From: Capronia americana
Lineage: Eukaryota; Ascomycota; Eurotiomycetes; Chaetothyriales; Herpotrichiellaceae
Reading direction: 5' to 3'
DNA length: 64,000 bases
Assembly: GCA_016110215.1 (NCBI GenBank)
Contig: JADWQD010000003.1
Coordinates: 3,534,001-3,598,000 of the forward strand
The notes under the pieces were generated by a model, which was not told the origin of the DNA, ran no database searches, and saw only the letters and a list, made by a program, of their open reading frames with translations. Shown piece after piece: positions 50,958-61,091 of this stretch (within the stretch, counting starts at the first letter, position 1; each line of letters opens with the position of its first letter). A program made the position numbers and the translations under genes.

Positions 50958-53165
50958 TTACTTCCTCGCCGACAATGCCGTAGGAGAGCTGCCACCTCCC
51001 GTCGACTGACTACCATACCGCATCACCTTTCTCAATGGGGAAGGCGTTGCTGGCTGGAACGGAGAAGCTGGGACTGCCGTCGGCTGGATATCTGCATGCT
51101 CATCCTTCCTGAAAAGTCCCCCAAAGTGCAGACTCCTGCTCTTTTTGACCACATTTCCTGCAACATTGGTGATTTTCTGATTCGCGTCACGTTGTTGCAA
51201 GGGTCCGCCCGTGTTCGTCGAGTTATTACCAGATTTGGATCTCGAGAATAAACTGACACCACTCTTGCTCTTCTTCAGCACACCAGATTGTCCCTTTGCA
51301 GCACTGCGGTTCTTGATGGGACTTCGAGTTGGTGTTGGGATCACGACCTGAGCTTTGCCGGTCTCGGAAGGGGCAACGTTTGCCGATCGAGGTGTGTCAC
51401 GAGCATACTGGCTGAGATCACCGAGTGAAGGAGAATATATCGGAGCATCCTCCAGTGAGATAGAGTCGGAATCGGTGTCGATTTCTGCGGCAGGAGCTGC
51501 TGCCTGCGGTCGGGAACCACTTTGGGGAGTACCACTGTCCGCCCGCATGATCGACACTGGTCGGTTTGCAATTGGCATCGGCACAGCCATAGTATCTGGT
51601 GGATGCATTTTCAACGGGTTGACGCTTTTAGGGTCCCCGGATACAGATGCAGACGCCACATAGCCATTCTTCTCATTCGAGAACACCATCGGAAACGGGA
51701 CAGATCGGCCGGCAGCCAGTGCATCATGCTTAGATCTGGGATTCGGCCTGTTTGTATTTGACGGCACGCCACGCTGAGGCACTGGTGGTCGACGTCGTCT
51801 ACCGCTCCCTGGAGTCAAAGTTGCGGACCCTTGTGCCCGAGACGACGCAGCTATCGGTTGGCTGACTGGAGGAGCAGGTTTTGACGGCGATATTGGGGGG
51901 AAATGTTGGCCTGCGTCCTTCGGATTACTGGTGGCTCTCTCCCCCTTCTTGAGGTTGAAGAGAGATGACTTCGAGCGAAGGAACGACATATTACGTGGAA
52001 GGGTGGAGTAGAAGTCGAGTTTGTCGACCGCGCTAGCAAAAGATTTCGTGAGGGAGCCAAAAGGCGAATCGTTGTCGCTATGCTCGGCGGCGAAATCTGT
52101 CGTGTGGACGTCCATGATGTCGCCCAGCAGAGGCGGGTCTTCGGCTCCTTTTGATTCTGCTATACTCTTGGTGGTGTTTAGAGACCTACGTCGAATGTGG
52201 CCAGTGCTAGTAAGTCCCTTGATCTTTCCTTTGTAAAGATTTATCGTTTCCGCACGGCGGCTCGATGAACCTCGCTTCAGTGCTGGCTGATCAGTCTCTT
52301 CCATCAGTCCCTCTGTTTTCTCGATCTGCTGCGGCTGTGCAGCTGCGGCCGGAGGACGTTGAGGCCCGCTCCTGATCCTGTCCCTGATGACGTTTCTGAG
52401 ACGCAAGATCCGTCCCATCTTCAACGCAGCCCCGTCGACAAGTTGGTGGACTTTATCCTCCTCGACAGTTGACAGGGCAGATGCCCCGAGCGGTGGCCCT
52501 TGTGGCCTTTCTCCACGGTCTTGGCTGTCTGTTGCGACCCAGCCGACCTGTGAGTTCCACGTAGACTGAGAGAAAGCGACATCAGATATTTCTCCGCAAT
52601 GGACCCCTTCGGCACGAGCCACTGAGACATTGGTGGTACTGGTCAGTATTGGAGCGGAAATGACACTGCGAGCAACGGTGGAAGTACTGGCAGTCTTGGG
52701 AAGTTGAGTTGAAATGCTGCGCGGGTAAGGGGTTTGTTCCGTCGGGCGCGAAAAGGGGAGCCATGACTTGGGCCGCAGCCGATGCGCTCGGCGACGTATG
52801 CTGTTGAAGCGTTGTGGTTCCTTTTGTGATGTGATTTTATCCTCGATCTTCACTCTTTCTGGCGAGTTTGACTTGACAGATTCTTGCCCGCCAGTGTTGA
52901 CGAAACTCGGTTCAGGTGTTGGGGGAGGCTGGTTGTTCGGGTCACATCGATGCGAGAGACTGGACTCAGCACCCACCCGCAATCCATCCTTGGACGGGAT
53001 CCTCGAAGCTGAACAGGGGTTAGTTCGGGCAGGGCACGCTTTAGAGGCATCCTCACCTTGTCGTGAGCCAGCACGACTAAAAGACCGGATTGTGTCCAAG
53101 GAGAAAATCGAAAAGGATCCCTTGCTCCGGGAGCGGGTGTGAGTGTGCGAGACCATACTTGACAA
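50958..53165 (-). CDS. Unrecognised Ser/Pro-rich disordered protein (719 or 735 aa)
   Basis: A continuous frame from 53165 to 50958 encodes a basic, Ser/Thr/Pro-rich protein with many R-R-x-S and S-P sites, and a repeated S-K-S-[GS]-x-S-L-F-x type motif (RSKSSLFNLKK; KSKSGVSLFSRSKSG). It ends SSPTALSARK. Only the segment near LVDGAALKMGRILRLRNVIRDRI looks helical. Positions 53009-53056 form a perfect 48-nt intron (GTGAGG...CTAAC...TTCAG), whose removal keeps the frame and shortens the protein to 719 aa. I think it is spliced. The family is unknown to me. The phospho-site density suggests a kinase-regulated scaffold, perhaps cortical; that is a guess. Confidence 0.7.
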   Translation of the reverse strand: MSSMVSHTHTRSRSKGSFSIFSLDTIRSFSRAGSRQGEDASKACPARTNPCSASRIPSKDGLRVGAESSLSHRCDPNNQPPPTPEPSFVNTGGQESVKSNSPERVKIEDKITSQKEPQRFNSIRRRAHRLRPKSWLPFSRPTEQTPYPRSISTQLPKTASTSTVARSVISAPILTSTTNVSVARAEGVHCGEISDVAFSQSTWNSQVGWVATDSQDRGERPQGPPLGASALSTVEEDKVHQLVDGAALKMGRILRLRNVIRDRIRSGPQRPPAAAAQPQQIEKTEGLMEETDQPALKRGSSSRRAETINLYKGKIKGLTSTGHIRRRSLNTTKSIAESKGAEDPPLLGDIMDVHTTDFAAEHSDNDSPFGSLTKSFASAVDKLDFYSTLPRNMSFLRSKSSLFNLKKGERATSNPKDAGQHFPPISPSKPAPPVSQPIAASSRAQGSATLTPGSGRRRRPPVPQRGVPSNTNRPNPRSKHDALAAGRSVPFPMVFSNEKNGYVASASVSGDPKSVNPLKMHPPDTMAVPMPIANRPVSIMRADSGTPQSGSRPQAAAPAAEIDTDSDSISLEDAPIYSPSLGDLSQYARDTPRSANVAPSETGKAQVVIPTPTRSPIKNRSAAKGQSGVLKKSKSGVSLFSRSKSGNNSTNTGGPLQQRDANQKITNVAGNVVKKSRSLHFGGLFRKDEHADIQPTAVPASPFQPATPSPLRKVMRYGSQSTGGGSSPTALSARK
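53009..53056 (-). other. Probable in-frame 48-nt intron
   Basis: On the minus strand it reads GTGAGG at the start, CTAAC ten or so bases before the end, and TTCAG at the end. Because 48 is divisible by three and it holds no stop, the reading frame is open with or without splicing, so a plain open-frame caller would keep it. Confidence 0.75.
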
Positions 53166-54042
53166 GATATAGGGGTGTCATGAGAAGATCAGATTCGTAC
53201 TCGACAGCTGACCGACATGGCCACTTGATACTCTAGGAAAGAAAGTGGGAGGGGGGACTGGTAACAGTGGCATGATAAGAGTAGTGTACAGGAGGAGGCC
53301 ATTACTCTCCAGTTGCAAAACGAGGGAAAGATGGGTTGAAAGCGGCAGCGACCACTGTGAGAAGGACTCCTTGACTTACGGCAGCCGCGAGGGTGGCTGC
53401 ATTGATGGAGCAATGCCAGCAACATGAGAAAATGCTTGGACTTGGAAAATGCAACACCTCCAGGAGGCAGCAACTTCTACTCGACTCCCTTGATCAGCCA
53501 AATACGCATGTCGGAAGTCACATCTTGGGATCTTGCATCTGCTCCCGATCCTACTGTATGTTGCTCCTCGAGAGAGCTCCGTGGCCAGACTCTTTTGCTT
53601 ATTCTGCCAGACATTCTTCAGAGCTGCTTCACATCACACAGTTCAAGTCGTGAGCGTTATGAGTATTTCCGTATGGTTATGAGATGCAGTTATCAACCCA
53701 GTTACTGGACGATGTCGTTCAGAAAGCTAAGACCCAAGGCAACGCCAAAGAATTATCATCTACTGATTTGTCGGCAAACGCGAACATACAATGATCCAGT
53801 ACCGCGGCAATTGACGGCCAAATCGCGGCTTCAGCGACCTCGAAAAGTGTGGGGAGGTGCGTGCGGTTCGTGCGGCGCGGACTTCCCTCGTTCGGCCGCC
53901 CCGCATAATCAGACAAAAGTTGTGATTAATAACTGAGGTTCTGCTGTCCTCCTATCTATATAACCTGAGTACTGGTGGAGCAGACTGAAGTCTTTGTGCT
54001 AACGGCGGACACAACCACAAGACGTCACTTGTTCTTCTGAAA
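53166..54042. other. Divergent spacer, no gene seen
   Basis: Promoters of the disordered-protein gene and of the eight-exon SDR. Short frames at 53393-53936 are unsupported. Confidence 0.5.
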
Positions 54043-55200
54043 ATGCCCTACTCTCTCAAAGGTCGAAATGTGTTGGTGACGGGAGGGTCGAGGCAAGCAT
54101 TGATATTTTTACCATCAACGGCGCTCAAGACACTGCTAACAAGTCGAGCAGGGGACTGGGAGCGCTAATATGCGAGAAATTCGCCGCAGAAGGATCCAAT
54201 ATTGTTGTTAACTACGTGAGCAGCAAGGACAGGGCCGATCAAGTGGCCGACAAGTGCAAAGAATTCGGAGTCAAGACTGCCGTCGTACAAGCCGTGAGGA
54301 TGCATCGCCTTCTAAAGCCAAGTTGCTTGTTGTCTGACGGAGTTCCGCAGGACATTGGCGTTGTCGAGGACACCATCCGCCTGGTGAAGGAAAGTGTTGA
54401 GCAACTAGGAGGCCTTGATATCATTATCAACAACGCAGGCTGGACCAGATTTGCCAACTTTGGAGATCTGAATGACTTGAGTCATGATGAGTGGAACAAG
54501 GTACGGTTGCAAGCGTTGAAGATCGGACTCTTTGCTGACTGCCTTGGAAGTGCTGGTCGACCAACGTCATGTCCCATCTAGTGCTGATGCAGCAAGCTGG
54601 CCCCATCTTTAACGCGAACCCTGATGGAGGAGCTTTGATTATCTCGTCCTCAGTCGCAGTAAGTGGACCGTAATTTGTCCAACCCAGGTATATTGATTTG
54701 TTATAGGGGATTAGCCAAGGTGGAAGTAGCATGGGCTACTCAGTCACCAAGGCAGCAGGTCTGCATCTGATGAAATGCCTTGCCAGTACGCAGGGTCCGA
54801 AGATCAGGATCAATGCTGTACTCCCAGGCCTCCTTCTGACGGAATGGGTATGTTGCCCCCGAGTTGAAACAGGCGGGCGCCGAGAGAAGAAAACGGTGGA
54901 CATTGACATTATGACAGGGCTTAAGGTACAGTGAAGAGCGCATCAAAGCTGTCAAGAACGCCGCTGCCCTTAAACAAGAGGTGAGTATTCCTCCAGAACA
55001 AGATCCATTCATTCAACTGACGTTCCAGACCCTGCTGGACGACTGTGCCGATGCATACATCTCCCTTGCGAAGAATACCTCAATCACCGGCCAGCAGATT
55101 GTTGTCGGTAAGTTTCGATTTTCCGCGATACTTTGCTGTCGTTGTGATGAGATAAGGACCCGATGCTGACTTCGTAGATTCCGGGCTCGTTATTCGATAA
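54043..55200 (+). CDS. Short-chain dehydrogenase/reductase (251 aa, eight exons)
   Basis: Exons: 54043-54092, 54152-54293, 54351-54500, 54551-54658, 54707-54847, 54918-54980, 55029-55107, 55178-55200. The phases close to 251 aa. Motifs across the joins are VTGGSRGLG (Rossmann, spanning intron 1), IINNAGW, catalytic Ser in LIISSSVAG, and Tyr/Lys in GYSVTKAAGLH, then NAVLPGLLLTEW. Intron 1 has a GC donor (AG/GCAAGC) with a good GCTAAC branch site. The other introns are GT-AG and about 48-70 nt. The fold is classical SDR; the basic Arg in the glycine loop suits NADPH. The substrate is unknown. No single open frame covers more than a fraction of the gene, so it is easily missed. Confidence 0.88.
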
Positions 55201-55219
55201 ATTCAACTGTTTTAGAGGC

Positions 55220-56503
55220 CTAGGGAGCACCGTCCGCCCCGGTAGCCTTTGGCTGTGCAGTGAGCGGGTGCGAAAAGCGGTACAGTGTGAACGATCCGAG
55301 CACTTCTGGCTCTGCGAAGAATTTAGCGCGCGCAGCAGCTGCGGCAGCGGGAGCCCTCGCCATAGCAGCCACAGTGGCCTCGGGAATGACAATCTGTCGA
55401 ATTCCTGCATCGCCATCACCCTTCGCATTGATGATCAAAGCCTTGTCACTTTCATTGATGTTTTTATGTGACTGAATGATCGCGTAAGGGACTCCTTTAG
55501 GGATCGATATCGCCGTGGCTTGCACTTCTTCAGGAATATCTCCTTCATCAAGACTTCTCATAGCCATGTCGAGGTTGATTCGACGCCTCTGGTTCGGTTC
55601 GGAATTTGAGCTTGCGAAGACATAAAGAGGCCCACATGCTCGGTTACGCCTGAATATCTCTGTTGCGGTTAGTTGCGTGAAGTCGACCGCGCAAAACTCC
55701 TTCGTGAGCTTCGGGGCATGGATCAATTTCCCCTTCGAGAGGTGTCGATCAGGCTGAATGGGATTATATGGTGGTATGTACAATCCGGTTCTGATGGCGT
55801 CGACCAACATTTTTGCACCAATGGACGCCAGATGAACCTCGAGCTCCTTTGAGGTGATTGTATCTGGATTGGGTATGCCTAGTCCAGGCGGTGGAGTTTG
55901 ATCCAAAACTAGCCCCTCGTCGAACCGTGAAGGGTGAAGTGTTTGCAACGATACGCCCGTAGTCCTCCGTCCGAGAAGGATGGACCATTCAATAGGTGCC
56001 GGACCGCGCAGGTCAGGCAGCATTGATGGGTGAACATTAAGACCGCCATACTTGGCAAAGCCCAGGATTCGAGGCGGGATCAAGAGTCCGAAAGAAACAG
56101 CAATAATCAGATTGAATGGATCATGCTTCGTGTCGCCGAAAGTGGGAGGTTGCCAGCCAGTAAATGTGTCAACCTGATGCACAACCAGGCCACGGTTTTC
56201 TGCGGCTTGTTTGATAGCTGGCGCTCGAACTTGTTTCCTTCCTCGGCCAACCCTCTTGTCTGTTCTTGTTACGACATCGATGGAAAGGATCCTGCTCTCA
56301 GATGTCTTCGAGTAGTCGTGCAAGGCTTCTAGAGACACTTGGCTGAAGGAGTCTGTGCCGCAAAACAGAATCCTTAAGGGGTCACCGCTCACAGGCCCTG
56401 GGCTATAGGCTCGGTGCGGGTCGAACCTAGGTTTCAAGCACCACTTGGATGTGCGAGGCCATCCTCGGGAACTGCCCACTACGGGGGAGAAGAGCCGCCT
56501 CAT
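55220..56503 (-). CDS. FMT1: Mitochondrial methionyl-tRNA formyltransferase (427 aa)
   Basis: A single-exon gene. The first 40 residues are Arg/Ser/Trp-rich without acids, a mitochondrial presequence. The formyl-transfer domain shows RILFCGTDSFS, then NVHPSMLPDLRGPAPIEW (the conserved N-x-H-x-S-x-L-P-x-x-R-G signature, with Asn and His catalytic) and Asp in SRFDEGLVL. The C-terminal domain contains FTQLTATEIFRRNRACGPLYVF. The enzyme formylates initiator Met-tRNA with 10-formyl-tetrahydrofolate for mitochondrial translation start. Just before the C-terminus lies an Ala-rich helix (ARAPAAAAAARAKFF). The stop is 19 bases from the stop of the convergent SDR gene, so the two 3' UTRs must overlap. 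Confidence 0.94.
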   Translation of the reverse strand: MRRLFSPVVGSSRGWPRTSKWCLKPRFDPHRAYSPGPVSGDPLRILFCGTDSFSQVSLEALHDYSKTSESRILSIDVVTRTDKRVGRGRKQVRAPAIKQAAENRGLVVHQVDTFTGWQPPTFGDTKHDPFNLIIAVSFGLLIPPRILGFAKYGGLNVHPSMLPDLRGPAPIEWSILLGRRTTGVSLQTLHPSRFDEGLVLDQTPPPGLGIPNPDTITSKELEVHLASIGAKMLVDAIRTGLYIPPYNPIQPDRHLSKGKLIHAPKLTKEFCAVDFTQLTATEIFRRNRACGPLYVFASSNSEPNQRRRINLDMAMRSLDEGDIPEEVQATAISIPKGVPYAIIQSHKNINESDKALIINAKGDGDAGIRQIVIPEATVAAMARAPAAAAAARAKFFAEPEVLGSFTLYRFSHPLTAQPKATGADGAP

Positions 56504-56916
56504 GCGTTACAGGATAGAACGCAGATCAGACAAGTGTCAACAGAGTCTCTTGAAAGAAAATGGCCGCCGTGGCATTAACGCGACGAGGCTGTGGAGTGAC
56601 CAATAATGTGTACGCTTCGTAATGCGCCTAATACTCCCGAAGACTTTCGTCATGCCTCGGCCTGCGGGGTTCATGGTGGTTTGACTTGCCTGGTGATGCT
56701 TCCAATCTACCGTTCTGCAAATCGAACTGAGACATTGTCATTTGTCTGTTGGATCACATAACGGTTCTTGCACAGATTCGGACACCGAGACGAGCGTCAC
56801 GATCTGACACCGCGCCCCAACCAATTTCCCCTTCGCAATCCCAGCTACATAAGGCTCGCGCAAAGCCTCGTTGAAAACAGAGCCTTGTGCCGTTCGTGGG
56901 CGCACAGGTGAAAGAG
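56504..56916. promoter_or_regulatory. Divergent promoter FMT1 / PEX19
   Basis: A 413-base spacer between two head-to-head genes, so both promoters are here. No specific site is assigned. Confidence 0.5.
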
Positions 56917-58298
56917 ATGGCCGAACGTCCTGAGTCAACGCAGCCCAGTGCCCTCAGTGATTCAAAAGCTTCGGCACCAGAGCCGCCAGATCAGAGCGCA
57001 ATCGAAGCAGCAGTTGAGGATGACGACTCGGATCCCGACTTTGACGACCTCGACGGTAAGATTACAAGCCCCAGCCAACCGTACCCGCAACGGCTATAGA
57101 CCGATACTAATAGTACATCTGCGAACCAGACGTGCTCGACCAATTCTCTGAAGCCAAATCCACCCAACAACAGCAGCAGCAGGAGCAGAAGAAATCCCAA
57201 CCTTCAGAACCAACCCCTTCCTCCTCCGGCCCAGGTAGGCCCCCTTCACAAGCGGCTCTCCCACCGGACCTCCCATTCCCGTCCGGTCCCCATGAAAATG
57301 AATCTGAAGATGCCTTCATGGCGCGCCTCACTGCCGAGATGTCCTCGGTGATGTCGAAGATGAGTCTCGACCCCGCAGCCAACGTAGCCACCCCCGAAGA
57401 TATCGCCAAGATGGGCCGTGAGCTCGAGGAATTCACACAGAAGATGGAGGCAGAAGGCATCCAACCAGAGGACCTGCTCAAAGCTATCCTAGGCGAAGAA
57501 GCTGGCGGCAAACTCTCCGACGCAGCACACGAAGAACACGACCGTCGGGAGAGTGAGAGCAAAGGCGACACCAAACCAGCATTGAAGTCCACATCTTCCA
57601 AATCGCAAACCTCTGAGACACCGGGACTCGCAAATGACGAGCGCCCCTCAAGTTCTTCGCCCTCCATTTCGTCCAAGCCAACCCCGAAACAACCCTCAAC
57701 TTCGTTTGAAGACACCATCCGCCGCACCATGGCCCGCATGTCGGAATCCTCCGCCGCAGCCACCAGCGCCACCACAACCGCCACGCAACAGAAATCCGAG
57801 GAAGACCTCCTCGCCGACCTTCTCCGGTCCCTGGACTCCGATTCTGCTGACGCCTCCGACGGGGACCTCTCCAAGATGTTCCTTACCATGATGGAACAGC
57901 TGACCAACAAGGAAATGTTGTACGAGCCCATGAAGGAACTGGCGGAGAAGTTCCCCGAATACCTGGTGGCGAATGACCCGAAGGTGCCGAAACAGAAGTC
58001 CAAGAGTGGTAGCAGCAGCAAAGCCTCCAAGCTGTCGCCAGCCGACTTTGACAGGTTCACGCGCCAGGAGAAGATCGTGCGCGACATTGTCGTCAAGTTC
58101 GAAGAGCCTGGCTACTCGGACGAGGACCCCAAGTGCAGGGAGTTCATCTGGGAGAAGATGCAGGAGATGCAGGCGGAGGGCGCCCCGCCGGACGAATTGG
58201 TTTCGAATCCGTTCCCTGGCATGGGGATGGGTGGAATGCTTGGTGGTGGCGCAGGCGGTGGCGGCGAGGGGGCAGACGAGGGGTGTCCCACGCAGTGA
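56917..58298 (+). CDS. PEX19: Peroxisomal membrane-protein chaperone Pex19 (435 aa, two exons)
   Basis: Exons 56917-57055 and 57130-58298; the intron has a GTAAGA donor and AACCAG acceptor, in phase 1. The N-terminus is acidic with DDDSDPDFDDLD, the Pex3-binding side. The C-terminal domain reads EMLYEPMKELAEKFPEYL, followed by QEKIVRDIVVKFE and FIWEKMQEMQ, the helical cargo-binding region. The protein ends Cys-Pro-Thr-Gln, a CaaX box that fits farnesylation as in yeast and human Pex19. Pex19 binds newly made peroxisomal membrane proteins in the cytosol and docks on Pex3. The middle is Ser/Thr-rich and longer than in yeast. The start is ATG 56917; the frame upstream has no ATG. Confidence 0.95.
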
Positions 58299-59188
58299 GG
58301 GAGCGAGAGAGAGTCAAGTGGCGCCCTCGCTGTTGATGGATGGATAGATGGAATGTTTCGAGTACGAGTATGTCTCGACCATTGTCGAAATTGGTATCCC
58401 CGACCATACATTGACTAAGTAATCGACCTGCCAACGCCTCAGTCACGAACACGGCGGACGGACGACAAGCGTACGAAAGACAACACGACGCACGGGAAGC
58501 GTACTTTAAGGCTATACAGTAACACGACGTGGCAAGACACCGTACAATTCAATTCGCTTTTCTGTCTGCGGAATCAGTATTGTAGCAGCAATGAGCATGA
58601 GCATGAGCGGAGCCGTCAGGGGAGATTTCCCTTCCTGAGCCCCAGATATAACATACTGTACTGTATCATGAAATAGTATACTATCACGTACCTGAATCTG
58701 TTATAATACAAGGCACATAGAAAAGCTGATGTCCCTTAACGTGAGGGCTACCTAACGCGTACCTACCTACCTACCCCTACCGCCCGGCCTAGATAAAGCA
58801 AGGTAACTTACTCCGTAAGTTAGGTTATGGCGTTTTAACGTCGAGATATCACATAGTAGAAGTTTATGTCTAGTCCAGTCCAGTCCAGTTCAGTTAAGTC
58901 CAGTTCAAAAGCTGCGGCCAACTTAAAGCTAGAAAACCGGGAATCTATGCATTCAGCACAGTACAGTCTCATCTGTACAGACGATAGACTACAGTTGGCT
59001 CACACCCGTCCCTGGAACCGGTACTGAGCCATATGTACAGATATCCGGGCGAGGCAGGAGCATCGCTCTCCAACTGGTATAGTACAGTACAGAACAGAAC
59101 AGTAGCTGAGAATCCCTTTCAGCTTAAATGCACATCACAGTCCTGTCCCTGCACGTACGTTGACAGAAGTGACTGAAGGACGAGGACC
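58299..59188. other. Convergent spacer with short CCAGT and ACCT repeats
   Basis: AT-richer sequence between two stops. Runs of ACCT units (near 58760-58776) and CCAGT units (near 58870-58910) are visible. No gene is supported. Confidence 0.55.
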
Positions 59189-60643
59189 TCAAGATATGTC
59201 CATGGCGTCATCGCCACCGCCACGGTGCTCCATGCCCTGCTGATAGGGATGATGTTCTTGTTGCGGAGGAGCCCCCGACGACTGGCTCTGCAACCGAGAC
59301 ACGCTCTGTTGGCTCAGGATCTCCATCTCCCTGAATAAACGTTCGTACTCTTCGTCATCGGCATCATCGACGGGGAACTCTTCCTCCGAAGCCAAGTCGC
59401 CTCGTCGGTCAACTTCATACTCATACTCCCTCAATAGATCGTCGTATTCTTCTGTCGGACTCAACTCTTCGTCTCCGAGCCGATAGTCATCCGGCATGCC
59501 TTCGACATCCTCCTCGTCTTCTTCTTCTTCCTCGATCCCTACCCCTGCCTCAGTCGCAGCCCGCCGCGCCATTTGCTCTTCCCAGCCTCTCCGCTCTTTC
59601 ACAAAGTCCATACGAAGAACTTGGTCTCCCACCAGTTCACTTCGCTGATCGTCTCTCCTCCGCCGGATGCGGTCCAAAAACCTCGATTTCCGCTCCTCTC
59701 GATTCCTGGTAGTTTGAGTCGCGAGAAGGGACGAGGGTGAGGATTCGCGCGAGCGGAGTCCCCACTGCGACACTCTTGACGGCTGTGGGGCCGCGAAGGA
59801 GTATGAAGAACCAAACGGCGAGGAAGCTGCAGCTGCGGCGTTGCGTGCTGCCGGCGGATGAGAAGCCGAATCAGGTGGCGTGACGAGACTGGACGATCCC
59901 TCTCCATCGAAGCCGTATCCTCCCATCGAGGCGTGCAGCTTACCGGCTGGCGTTTGTTGCGCGTAAGGGTTGAATCTGGATACTCCCATTGACCCATCCC
60001 ATTCAATCTGTCGAGGTATCCAGTTCTCATCAACCTCATCTGCGCTCCTGGACGGGCTCGAACTCATCAAGTCCCCTGCTGCCTTCGACCCATTACTCCT
60101 CGTAGGACTCGACATGAGATTCGCATTCCTAGCGGTCCGCAGCGGCGAGCTCTCGACCCGTAGAGGCGACGGAGCGTGCGGCGTGTAATACCTCGTATTG
60201 TAAGCTTTCGTATAGCTATTTTCACGCGTGTAAAGTTCCGTCGAAGCCGGAGCAGGAAGGTATTGTTTGGTGGGTGAGCGCGTCAAATTCGGACGAGAGA
60301 GGTACTGTTTCGTGGCTGGGGACGAGAACGGGTTTGCAAGTGCTTGAGGCGCTGGCGCTGGTGTTGGTGAGGAGAGAAAGAACATCCTTCCGCTTGGATC
60401 GATCAGTGCGTTGCAGGAGGTCCGAGACTGGGCTAGATCTAGGATGGAGCAACGTCAAACAAAGTGGTAGTTGCACAGAGCTGCTTCTGCTACCTCGTAC
60501 TGTGGTTTCGGGTGTTGGTGTGTAGAGTCGAAATGCCTCTCGGTGACGCGCGGGACAGGCGCGACCGTGTTGGAGGGAACCAGCCTAGCCGAATTTGGAT
60601 TAAATGGGCTTCTCACCACAAACTCTGCATTCGGTGCTGACAT
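59189..60643 (-). CDS. Unrecognised protein with acidic C-terminus (462 aa, two exons)
   Basis: Exon 1 is 60494-60643 (50 codons, opening MSAPNAEFVVRSPFNPNSAR). The 66-nt intron has donor GTAGCA and acceptor GCCCAG. Exon 2 is 59189-60427. The first two thirds are Ser/Pro/Ala/Tyr-rich, with two TKQYL repeats near SPATKQYL and SPTKQYL. A basic stretch REERKSRFLDRIRRRRDDQR precedes helical and acidic segments (EEEEEDEEDVEGM, EYDDLLREYEYEVDRRG, EEYERLFREMEILSQQ). It may be a nuclear regulator, but I do not recognise the family. If the intron is wrong, translation could start at the ATG at 60385 (398 aa). Confidence 0.65.
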
Positions 60644-61091
60644 GTACTGGCCATAACGTTTTCCTGCCTCCAGCACTCTGAAGGTCGTTCGTGTTTGAAA
60701 AGGAAGTCTTCATGCAGGTACAGAGTCTAGCTCTGAAATTTTACGTAGTGCCAGAGAGGCACTCGGGGAGTACAATGCAGAAAATGAAATTTGTGTCCTC
60801 TACTACCTAGCCAATGCACTTGAGGCATCCAGCCCATCAGCTCCATTCCCCATTCCTTTGTCTTATGTACAAATCGAACAAGATAGGACTCCTGATGGTG
60901 CTGACCTGCACAATTACGCCCCTTCTAACACCATTCAAGATACTCGCAAGGCGCCTACTGCGCCTCTTCCTCCGGGTAGTTCCGGATTTAGGGACCCGCT
61001 TCAATGATTTTGATTGATGATGCTCGGTTTCCGCCAATATCACAACGCAAGATTTGTCGTAACGATCGTCAAGCCAATAGCCAAGCATGCT
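60644..61091. other. Intergenic between two minus-strand genes
   Basis: This is the leader and promoter of the 462-aa gene, and the 3' flank of the surface-protein gene. A short minus-strand frame of about 38 codons starting near 60710 overlaps the first exon out of phase and could act as an upstream frame. Nothing else is seen. Confidence 0.4.

Noticed and set aside
57107..58096. Minus-strand frame of 329 codons, Ser/Leu-rich
   Set aside because: Antisense shadow of PEX19, which has clear domain evidence and a CaaX end.
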